From Planctomycetota bacterium (lineage in GTDB: Bacteria; Planctomycetota; Phycisphaerae; WQYP01): 5,340 nt of DNA. The stretch's first letter is position 1, and the number at the start of each line of letters is the position of its first letter. The position numbers and the translations under genes were made by a program. The notes beneath the pieces were generated by a model. The model made no database searches and was not told the DNA's origin. It saw only the letters and a program-made list of their open reading frames with translations. The stretch lies in NCBI GenBank assembly GCA_021826605.1, contig JAKAZF010000245.1, forward strand, positions 1-5,340, given 5' to 3'. Shown piece by piece: positions 1 to 5,261 of the stretch.

Positions 1-640
1 TCGCCATCTGCATACTTTGGACGTTCCATTGCCTGAATTTGAAGTCTACACACGGGTTCATTTTCGAGCGTTCAGCAGAAAATATATCTGGTCCAATATC
101 CGGCGGCGGGATTTCAATGTCAATGATGTGATTTGCCGGGTGCTGGCCAAGCTGGAAATTCCGGTATCTGATGACGACGTCCGGGCTTTGGTGTGGCGCT
201 GGTACAAGCCCGTGGCGCGCCGCGCGACAGTCGAACATGGCACGCACGCCATGCTGCGCGAATTTCGGCGACAGGGGCTTAAGCTTGCCATTGTTTCAAA
301 TACCTGTGCACCGGATTATTGCCTGGATCGACATCTCGAAAGGGAAAAACTTCTGGAATTTTTCCCGACGCGCGTCTATTCGTCCAATACCATTTATCGC
401 AAACCGCATCCGGTTATTTTTCGCGTGGCCCTCGATCAATTGGGGGTGGCCGCTGAACATGCCGTGTTTGTCGGCGATACGCTGGGCGCGGATATTAAAG
501 GTGCGCGGCGCGCCGGAATGACAACGGTATGGAAGCCGGCGGCTCGCACCAAAGGCCTTCGAAAGCGCCGCGTGCGACCCGATCATGAAATTGAAAAAAT
601 TATCGATTTGGCCGAGGTTGTCTTGGGCTGCGGCGTTTAG
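1..640 (+). CDS. HAD-superfamily hydrolase (subfamily IA-like), 5'-truncated by the window edge
   Basis: The frame is open from position 2 to the TAG at 638-640, so the true start lies left of the window. A TTG at 17 is in frame but is unlikely to be the start, because the HAD nucleophile motif (DxDxT or similar) is absent and must lie upstream. The later motifs are all present. The motif II serine lies in IVSNT (about nt 290-304). The motif III lysine is in YRKPHP (about nt 395-412). The motif IV acidic pair is in GDTLGADI (nt 473-496). An alpha-helical cap-like stretch lies between the N-terminus and motif II. This order is typical of HAD subfamily IA phosphatases such as phosphoglycolate-phosphatase-like enzymes, which are cytoplasmic hydrolases of small phosphate esters. 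The substrate cannot be read from the sequence. The tail after GMTTVWKP is basic (KGLRKRRVR). No terminator hairpin follows the stop. Confidence 0.9.
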   Translation, partial: RHLHTLDVPLPEFEVYTRVHFRAFSRKYIWSNIRRRDFNVNDVICRVLAKLEIPVSDDDVRALVWRWYKPVARRATVEHGTHAMLREFRRQGLKLAIVSNTCAPDYCLDRHLEREKLLEFFPTRVYSSNTIYRKPHPVIFRVALDQLGVAAEHAVFVGDTLGADIKGARRAGMTTVWKPAARTKGLRKRRVRPDHEIEKIIDLAEVVLGCGV

Positions 641-1015
641 AGCCAACGGGAAGTCGCTGTGGCAGGGCGCGATGAAAAGCCGCCGAGTGCAGCAGGAAAG
701 CTGAAAAAAGCTGGCATCGTAGGAATGAACTATGCATTGGTATTAACGTCTGTGCAGGAGTCATACGAATCAACTCGCCAGGAAGTTCAACACAGCCACC
801 TGCGACCAAGCCGGAAATCCTCTCGTTGTGCGCGGAATATCAATTCGTGTAGCGCTGCCCCCGATTTTTGGCAACAACGCCGGATGCATAAACCGTTCAC
901 GTCGTAGATGTTTTAATTCATGGTCCGGAAAACTAATGCGTCGCATCCGTGCTATCCGGATTCACGCAGTCAACTCTGTGCCGGGAGCAGAGAACCCATG
1001 AGGGCCAGTTTCAGC
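641..1015. other. Intergenic stretch without a supported gene
   Basis: About 375 bases between the HAD gene and the promoter of the next cassette. An 82-codon frame at 659-907 has no ribosome binding site and its composition (many S, R, C, H) is unlike a folded protein, so it is not called. The segment holds a nested palindrome at 924-960 and a small imperfect hairpin at 974-992 (CTCTG / CAGAG). No tRNA-like T-loop, integrase, transposase or terminator with a T-run was found. It may be decayed sequence or the left margin of an inserted cassette. Confidence 0.5.
924..960. repeat. Nested palindromes (TCCGGA arms around ATGCG-T-CGCAT)
   Basis: Two copies of the self-complementary hexamer TCCGGA (924-929 and 955-960) flank a perfect 5-bp inverted repeat with a one-base centre, ATGCG T CGCAT (936-946). 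The outer copies can pair with one another or each with itself. Function is unknown. It sits about 55 bases upstream of the promoter at 1016. Elements this short may be chance. Confidence 0.35.
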
Positions 1016-1044
1016 TTGACATTGCCGCAATGGCTCTCTATAAA
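1016..1044 (+). promoter_or_regulatory. Strong sigma70-type promoter for the two-gene cassette
   Basis: TTGACA at 1016-1021 is a perfect -35 hexamer. TATAAA at 1039-1044 matches five of six bases of the -10 consensus. The spacer is exactly 17 bp. Transcription would start near 1051, giving a leader of about 60 bases before the ATG at 1113. It lies directly upstream of the two genes and in their orientation. It is the only close consensus match noticed in the window. Confidence 0.75.
1020..1032. promoter_or_regulatory. Candidate operator palindrome inside the promoter spacer
   Basis: CATTGC-C-GCAATG is a perfect 6-bp inverted repeat with a single central base, lying between the -35 and -10 hexamers. 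A bound repressor there would block RNA polymerase. Two further half-sites occur downstream: GCAAT at 1045-1049, centred 21 bp (two helical turns) from the palindrome centre, and ATTGC at 1069-1073. No regulator is identified. Autoregulation by the product of 1113-1421 or a complex with its partner is inference. Confidence 0.45.
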
Positions 1045-1100
1045 GCAATGATCGCGACGCACCGCTATATTGCAAGCGGAGCGTGACATGGATTACCCCT

Positions 1101-1105
1101 TGGAG
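1101..1105 (+). promoter_or_regulatory. Ribosome binding site fixing the start at 1113
   Basis: TGGAG at 1101-1105 is followed by seven bases and then ATG at 1113. It supports this start over the in-frame GTG at 1083, whose nearest purine-rich stretch (GGAG, 1078-1081) is only one base away. Confidence 0.7.
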
Positions 1106-1112
1106 ACTGTAC

Positions 1113-1421
1113 ATGTCTGTAGATGAAATTGAGAAACAGGCTCGGTATCTGGCCAAGGACAATCGGGAGGTGGAGCCGACGATAAGCAATGTGTATTGGT
1201 TTCCGTCGGAAACCGAGGTGCGACTGGTGGAACTTACGACACAAATTCCTAAAAGCGACGACAATCGCGTTCACCCATTTTATTTCCGATCTTCGAAAAA
1301 ACCCAAGCTTCCGTACCCATCCGCGATTGCCATGATCCGGCCGGATGAACTCAACAAACTCAAATTGCCGGAAGGCTGGGGGACGTGGAAGGACGCCAAG
1401 GAGATCGGCAATGCCAATTAA
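1113..1421 (+). CDS. Conserved-looking 102-residue protein of unknown function, partner of the HEPN-like gene
   Basis: The protein has 102 residues, with the start chosen by the Shine-Dalgarno at 1101-1105. Residues 1-20 form a charged, helix-like segment (DEIEKQARYLAKD). Then comes a dense region rich in aromatic residues and prolines: SNVYWFPSETEVRLVEL (25-41), VHPFYFRSS (53-61), LPYPSAIAMIRPDEL (66-80) and LKLPEGWGTWKDA (83-95). Such motif-dense short proteins are usually compact alpha/beta domains. From memory, small uncharacterised bacterial proteins share the YWFP-EVRLVE and LPEGWG-W elements, but no family name can be given with certainty. There is no signal peptide, membrane segment or recognisable DNA-binding helix-turn-helix. 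It is the first gene of an operon, and its last 11 bases overlap the start of the HEPN-like gene. Its small size and position would suit an antitoxin or accessory subunit. This is inference from gene order only. Confidence 0.78.
   Translation: MSVDEIEKQARYLAKDNREVEPTISNVYWFPSETEVRLVELTTQIPKSDDNRVHPFYFRSSKKPKLPYPSAIAMIRPDELNKLKLPEGWGTWKDAKEIGNAN
1398..1403 (+). promoter_or_regulatory. Ribosome binding site inside the upstream gene, fixing the start at 1411
   Basis: AAGGAG, an excellent Shine-Dalgarno match, is spaced seven bases from the ATG at 1411. It lies within the last codons of the preceding gene. It selects 1411 over the longer in-frame ATG at 1345, which has no such site and would overlap the first gene by 77 bases. 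Confidence 0.8.
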
Positions 1422-1911
1422 GACCTGGCCCGAAGCCTTTCTGGCGCAGGCCAAAAGTGATCTGGATGTTATTGAATATCTTAAGAGTTCCAGCTTGCCG
1501 GATTGCCACCGGTTTCATTACCTGCAGATGGCCGGCGAAAAGCTGGGAAAGGCAATGCTTTCGGGATCAGGGAACGCAGGGCAACCGAAGTTTACGCATG
1601 CCGCGCTCGTGCGGTCTCTGCAGTTGCTCAAGGCGAATCCCCATGTGCGAGAATACATGGGCTTCAAACGAAAGCAGGACTTCAAGAACTATATTGACTC
1701 CTTGCTGCAACTGGCCGCTTGGATTGAAAACCTCGCACCGAGTCGGGCGGGTAGGTATGGCCCGAACCCAGAATATCCATGGGAGGACCGCAACAACAGC
1801 TCCCTGATCGCCCCGGCAGAATTTGATTTCGTGCAGTGCTGCCCCGGGGCATTGGTAAAAATTCCGAAGTTGGTCGGGCTGTTGCGATCTATTGCCCACA
1901 ACGGATTGTGA
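1411..1911 (+). CDS. HEPN-like domain protein, second gene of a putative toxin-antitoxin or defence-type pair
   Basis: The protein has 166 residues. The N-terminal half has the HEPN helical pattern: a first helix, AFLAQAKSDLDVIEYLKSS (9-27), then a second helix, HRFHYLQMAGEKLGKAML (33-50), with the typical EK...KA signature. Then come THAALVRSLQLL (62-73), a long helix around YIDSLLQLAAWIENLAP (94-110) and a loop, GPNPEYPWED (117-126). HEPN proteins are all-alpha; many are RNases in toxin-antitoxin, CRISPR and abortive-infection systems, while others only bind nucleotides or RNA. The usual RX4-6H catalytic motif is not evident. The nearest candidates are H33, H36 and a C-terminal R159-xxx-H163. 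The start overlaps the upstream gene by 11 bases, so the two are probably translationally coupled in fixed ratio. It ends 18 bases from the converging kinase gene. The coding call is firm. The fold is likely, and the activity is unproven. Confidence 0.82.
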   Translation: MPIKTWPEAFLAQAKSDLDVIEYLKSSSLPDCHRFHYLQMAGEKLGKAMLSGSGNAGQPKFTHAALVRSLQLLKANPHVREYMGFKRKQDFKNYIDSLLQLAAWIENLAPSRAGRYGPNPEYPWEDRNNSSLIAPAEFDFVQCCPGALVKIPKLVGLLRSIAHNGL

Positions 1912-1929
1912 TGTCAAGAATAGTACAAC

Positions 1930-3276
1930 TTAACGCCCGGTGATTTTCTCATTCGCCGGCAGCCGGCTTAACCCGGTCATGGCCTCGTTTTCAAGTGGCG
2001 TGAAGGTGTGTTTGCCGGGCCAGTGGCCATGCATAATATCGGCCAACTCGGTCTGACCGCCCATGGTGAATATCTCCGGCTCAATGTCCGTGATTTCAGC
2101 GAGTCTTTCAAAGCGTCGCCGGCTGGCTTGAGCCAGAGATCGCAGGGCCGCTCGCAGCATATCTTCGCGCGAGGTGGCAAGGGTCAGGTGTTCAAATGAA
2201 CCGGTTCGTTCTTCCATGGCTGTTCGATCTCCGGCCAAATAGGGTGCGAAGCTGACGTCCCCGGGAGATTGTGCGCCGAGCTTTCGGCCACGCATTTCCT
2301 GTCCCAGGCGCTGCGTGAGTTTATGAAACTTCTTTTTCGAGTAATCGGCGAATAAATTATCTTTCAGCCAGTGCATGGTGGATCCGCCGGCCGCAATGGT
2401 ACTTACCGCCAGCCAGCGCCGCGGCAGTTTGTGCCCCGTTCCCAATGGCCGCGTGAGAATATCCCCTGCCGGTGCCGGTTTATCCAGACACAGTGCCAGC
2501 ACATCGGTTGACCCCGCACTGTGCACCAGCCGGCCGGGGCGACAATCGGTTGCCAGCATGGCAGCACTGGTATCCACCAGCGATGCAAACACGGGACAAC
2601 CCTCCAATAAGCCCAATTGGTCCGCTGCCGCGCGTGTTACGGTCCCGGCGACCTGGTCGGCGAAAAGGATGCGCGGCAATTGGGATTCTTTCAGACCCAC
2701 GTATTGGCATAACTCAGGAATCCATCCGGATAGTTTGATCGAATCATATAACCCCAGAAAAGCGGCTTGGGATGGATCAATAACCCACTGCCCCGTCAGG
2801 TAGTCAATCAGCAGCGTGGTGGGTTGACCAACATAGGCGATTTTCCGGAATATTGCCGGCTGCTTCTGCTTGAACCACAGCAGCGTGGTTGTGCCGATTC
2901 CGCCTGGAAAAGGGCGATTACCGACCAGACCGATATGTTTATCGATGCCGATATGATGTTCCAATTCCGTGGCCTGTTTAATACTGCGCCGGTCCTGATG
3001 TGTTACGCAGCCAAACAACGGCGTCTTGTGCTTATCCATCGCCACAACGCCGGGACAGAAGCTGTCCATGGCCACGGCATCGATATGGTGGTGTGAAGCG
3101 GTAATCTGGCGGATGGCCTTGCACAGGCTTTTCAGCAACCCCGCAGCCGGTATTTCAACTTCGGTGCCGCGAAAAACCGTTGCTACCGGTACATGTTCAA
3201 TATGCTTGACGTGCCCGTTTTTGCAGAAAGCCGCTTTAATGGATGATGATCCAACATCAATGGCCAGAATTTTCAT
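1930..3276 (-). CDS. FGGY-family carbohydrate kinase, substrate unknown (xylulokinase-like)
   Basis: The protein has 448 residues and is a cytoplasmic ATP-dependent sugar kinase. The N-terminal phosphate-binding motif is AIDVGSSSIKAAF (5-17). The sugar-side motif is HQDRR (93-97), where most relatives have WxDxR. The segment from about 124 to 180 (PGGIGTTTLLWFKQKQP, then DYLTG and DPSQAAFLGLYD) is typical of xylulokinase-type members. The likely catalytic base is D235 in SLVDTSA. The second-domain nucleotide motifs are SAGST (253-257), FAPYLAGDRT (343-352) and MGGQTE (405-410). At 448 residues it is somewhat shorter than the usual 480-520. The start at 3274-3276 is chosen because an AGGAG at 3283-3287 lies six bases upstream on the minus strand and the protein then begins MKILAIDVG, as the family does. 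An extension to 3348 has no support. It overlaps the end of miaA by 20 bases, so co-transcription is expected. Xylulose, gluconate, ribulose or a heptulose are all possible substrates. Confidence 0.9.
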   Translation of the reverse strand: MKILAIDVGSSSIKAAFCKNGHVKHIEHVPVATVFRGTEVEIPAAGLLKSLCKAIRQITASHHHIDAVAMDSFCPGVVAMDKHKTPLFGCVTHQDRRSIKQATELEHHIGIDKHIGLVGNRPFPGGIGTTTLLWFKQKQPAIFRKIAYVGQPTTLLIDYLTGQWVIDPSQAAFLGLYDSIKLSGWIPELCQYVGLKESQLPRILFADQVAGTVTRAAADQLGLLEGCPVFASLVDTSAAMLATDCRPGRLVHSAGSTDVLALCLDKPAPAGDILTRPLGTGHKLPRRWLAVSTIAAGGSTMHWLKDNLFADYSKKKFHKLTQRLGQEMRGRKLGAQSPGDVSFAPYLAGDRTAMEERTGSFEHLTLATSREDMLRAALRSLAQASRRRFERLAEITDIEPEIFTMGGQTELADIMHGHWPGKHTFTPLENEAMTGLSRLPANEKITGR

Positions 3277-4255
3277 GTGTGTCTCCTGAAAAAATGGATC
3301 GGCTTGAAACCGCCGGTTGCGCCAGTGCCTCGAAAGCCGTCGCGACAAGTTCCGCGGCAGGCTGCCCGGCCTGGGCGTTAAACCAGCTTACGCCGTCAAA
3401 GCGCTTGAGCCATGTGCGTTGCAATTTTGCCAGATGACGAGTCTGAATTTTAATCTGCTCCACCGCATCATCCAGCGGCAGGGACCCGGAAAGATAATTA
3501 AATATCTGTTTATAACCCACCGCTTCTCGCGCCTGCATGGATAGTCCATTCGGATTATCTCTTAGTGCGCGGACTTCAGCCAACAATCCATGATCCATCA
3601 TCAGGCCTACGCGCTGATTAATCCGCCGGTTCAAATCGCTTTTTTCCCGAGCTATGCCGATGATGCGATAATTCAGTCGCGGGCGACCGGCCTGCCATTG
3701 CTTTTGCAGCGTGCTGATGCCGCATCCGGTCATTTGAAATACTTCCAGGGCGCGGATAATTCGCCGCAGATCATTGGGGTGAATCCGCTGGGCCGCAACG
3801 GGGTCAACCTGCGTCAATTGCCGGTGCAACTCCGCTGAACCGCTTTTTTCCGCCTGTATGGCCAGTGCGCGCCGAATTTCTGCATTGGCCGGCGGCCCTT
3901 CAAATAAACCTTCCAGAACCGCCCGCAGATACAGTACCGTACCGGCAACCAGAATCAGAGGACGATTCTCTGCGCAATGTCGCTGCATGATCGGTTCCGC
4001 CATGGCCGCAAATCGTGCCGCGGAAAAAGATTCCCATGGGTCTGCAACATCAATCATGGCATGAGGTATGCGCTTTTGCGACTCGGCCGATGGTTTGGCC
4101 GTACCGATATCCATCCCGCGATAAACCTGCATCGAATCAACAGCCATGATTGTAGCCGGTTGACCATCCGAATGGACCCACCGTGTGGCCAACGATTCCG
4201 CCAATTCGGATTTGCCCGCAGCCGTGCATCCAACAATCACCAGGACGTTTTCCAT
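3257..4255 (-). CDS. miaA: tRNA dimethylallyltransferase (tRNA A37 isopentenyltransferase)
   Basis: The enzyme transfers a dimethylallyl group from DMAPP to N6 of adenine 37 in tRNAs reading UNN codons, stabilising codon-anticodon pairing. It is cytoplasmic. With the start at 4255 it has 332 residues (E. coli MiaA has 316). Motifs in order are the P-loop GCTAAGKS (9-16), DSMQVYRGMDIGTAKPS (40-56) with the catalytic Asp40, HAMIDVADP (65-73), VAGTVLYL (103-110) with the active-site Thr106, RIHPNDLRRIIRALEV (157-172), AREAVGYKQI (242-251) and TRHLAKLQRTWLKRF (272-286). Two positions differ from the common form: GGTGLY reads AGTVLY, and AKRQ reads AKLQ. A tail of about 46 residues follows. An ATG at 4276 would add seven residues and has a weak GGGA upstream; neither start has a strong ribosome site. 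A possible -10 (TATACT, 4267-4262) lies just before 4255 and might give a leaderless mRNA, but no -35 fits. The last 20 bases overlap the kinase gene. Confidence 0.96.
   Translation of the reverse strand: MENVLVIVGCTAAGKSELAESLATRWVHSDGQPATIMAVDSMQVYRGMDIGTAKPSAESQKRIPHAMIDVADPWESFSAARFAAMAEPIMQRHCAENRPLILVAGTVLYLRAVLEGLFEGPPANAEIRRALAIQAEKSGSAELHRQLTQVDPVAAQRIHPNDLRRIIRALEVFQMTGCGISTLQKQWQAGRPRLNYRIIGIAREKSDLNRRINQRVGLMMDHGLLAEVRALRDNPNGLSMQAREAVGYKQIFNYLSGSLPLDDAVEQIKIQTRHLAKLQRTWLKRFDGVSWFNAQAGQPAAELVATAFEALAQPAVSSRSIFSGDTHENSGH
3283..3287 (-). promoter_or_regulatory. Ribosome binding site of the FGGY kinase, inside miaA
   Basis: On the minus strand AGGAG is followed by six bases and the ATG at 3276. 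It sits in the last codons of miaA. It fixes the kinase start and suggests that ribosomes finishing miaA reinitiate on the kinase. Confidence 0.75.
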
Positions 4256-4393
4256 ATACGCAGTATAATAGCCCATTATGTTCCCGGATGCTTGCCGATA
4301 ATACTTTATGATGAATGCTGACCATGTGACATCGGGATAATCAATGACGGATGGGGCATCGCGGTGAAGCGTTATTTGTCGTCTGCCTGGCGC

Positions 4394-4398
4394 GGAGG
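4394..4398 (+). promoter_or_regulatory. Ribosome binding site fixing the lipoprotein start at 4406
   Basis: GGAGG is followed by seven bases and the ATG at 4406. The in-frame GTG at 4364 has no comparable site, so the shorter start is preferred. Confidence 0.72.
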
Positions 4399-4405
4399 CG
4401 TGGTA

Positions 4406-4951
4406 ATGGGACTGAAAGCCGTTAGCCGAATAAATCATCGCTTTGCGGCAGGTTTGCTGCGATGTGTTTTGGCAATCAGTATGGCGCTGGGCTTGACCGG
4501 ATGCTCATACTGGCCGGCTCTGCGCGTGTCGTACAGTCGGCGCGTTGCGGCACTCGATGGGGCGGCTGCTTTACCGGCCAGACTAATTGTGGTGCGAGCC
4601 AAGGTGATGAAACTCCGCTATCCGCACATGGCATGGACAGCCACTGCGCCGCCTGATACCGATGATGATTCGGAAATCCCCACGCTACCGAACCCGAAAT
4701 GCAATACCGTCATCAACAGTGAGCCGGACGGTGATGAAGGACCGTATATTTATTCGCGCTTTTTTGTTACCGCTCTGGCCTATTTGAAAATTATCCACGG
4801 CAAAGTTCCACATCATTCCACCGTCCGGTACATTGATCTGGATTTCGGAAATGATCAGATTCTGGAATATTACCTGACAGTCGGGCGGATTGTGACGTTG
4901 CGTTTTACACCAGGCGGACTGCTATATGACATCCCTCATGCTCCACCATGA
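4406..4951 (+). CDS. Small lipoprotein of unknown function
   Basis: The protein has 181 residues, with the start chosen by GGAGG at 4394-4398. The N-terminus is a type II signal peptide. The basic n-region reaches about residue 19 and includes R8, R12 and R19. The hydrophobic core is VLAISMALGL, and the lipobox LTGC puts the lipidated cysteine at 33. The mature part is about 149 residues and would be anchored in a membrane. It contains an acidic linker (PDTDDDSEIP, about 84-93) and a C-terminal region rich in beta-prone residues (YIDLDFGNDQILEYYLTVGR, then VTLRFTPGGLLYDI). I do not recognise a family. The gene is divergent from miaA, with about 150 bases between the starts. No strong promoter was found there, only isolated -10-like hexamers such as TATGAT at 4307-4312. 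It may be lineage-specific. No function is proposed beyond envelope localisation. Confidence 0.78.
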   Translation: MGLKAVSRINHRFAAGLLRCVLAISMALGLTGCSYWPALRVSYSRRVAALDGAAALPARLIVVRAKVMKLRYPHMAWTATAPPDTDDDSEIPTLPNPKCNTVINSEPDGDEGPYIYSRFFVTALAYLKIIHGKVPHHSTVRYIDLDFGNDQILEYYLTVGRIVTLRFTPGGLLYDIPHAPP

Positions 4952-5233
4952 TCGGCCGTACCATTGCTTTGCACGGCTTTCGATCCCGTGATTGCAAACT
5001 GCCAAGCCTAACCGAATGGCAATATCGTGGCGGCACGCAGAACACTGTCAGTGGACATTTGAGCCGATCATGGGAGTGTTTGCCGCGGCACAAAGGGTAT
5101 AGGGGAAAAATCTCGCCGCGAGCTATCTCCGCAATGCGAACGCTGTCCAGATCATTTGGAACAAAACGCCATTGCTGGCATGACCTATTTCGCGGGACAG
5201 GCAACACGCATAATGGCATGGCATTTTACTCCA

Positions 5234-5258
5234 CCGTGAAAGGTGCATGATTTCACGG
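5234..5258. repeat. Perfect 8-bp inverted repeat, terminator-like hairpin without T-run
   Basis: CCGTGAAA (5234-5241) and TTTCACGG (5251-5258) are exact reverse complements, separated by nine bases. On the minus strand the hairpin begins three bases after the TGA of a possible gene end at 5262. No run of T follows on either strand, so intrinsic termination is uncertain. An inverted repeat of this size is expected about once by chance in a window this long. Confidence 0.4.
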
Positions 5259-5261
5259 ATA

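Noticed and set aside
659..907. 82-codon plus-strand frame after the HAD gene
   Set aside because: No ribosome binding site, composition rich in S, R, C and H, and no recognisable motif. Other frames across the same bases are equally unconvincing.
641..1015. tRNA, integron attC or insertion-sequence ends in the gap before the cassette
   Set aside because: No T-loop consensus or cloverleaf, no RYYYAAC/GTTRRRY pair, and no terminal inverted repeats with target duplication could be found by eye.
1345..1410. Longer start for the HEPN-like gene at 1345
   Set aside because: No ribosome site, and it would overlap the first gene by 77 bases. The AAGGAG at 1398-1403 points to 1411.
2188..2206. Palindromes GTTCA-AA-TGAAC and AACCGGTT inside the kinase gene
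   Set aside because: Short, within coding sequence, and explained by the encoded residues. No reason to think they act as regulatory sites.
3277..3348. N-terminal extension of the FGGY kinase to 3348
   Set aside because: The extension is basic and runs antiparallel to no known domain. The AGGAG six bases before 3276 and the family-typical MKILAIDVG start make the shorter form correct.
4256..4345. Promoter pair in the miaA-lipoprotein divergent gap
   Set aside because: Single -10-like hexamers exist on both strands (TATACT on minus, TATGAT and GATAAT on plus), but none has an acceptable -35 at 16-18 bp, so no promoter is called.
4277..4438. N-terminal extension of miaA to 4438
   Set aside because: The extra residues do not resemble MiaA and would run into the leader and start of the divergent lipoprotein gene. 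The P-loop sits at its usual distance from the start at 4255 or 4276.
4905..5219. 104-codon minus-strand frame with eight cysteines
   Set aside because: Considered as a cysteine-rich or prepilin-like protein, but the cysteines have no regular CxxC spacing, there is no ribosome site, and part of it is antisense to the lipoprotein gene.
4948..5250. 100-codon frame overlapping the lipoprotein stop by ATGA
   Set aside because: The ATGA overlap is attractive, but there is no Shine-Dalgarno before it. The protein is rich in R, H, S, C and W with no hydrophobic core, and an equally long opposing frame covers the same bases.
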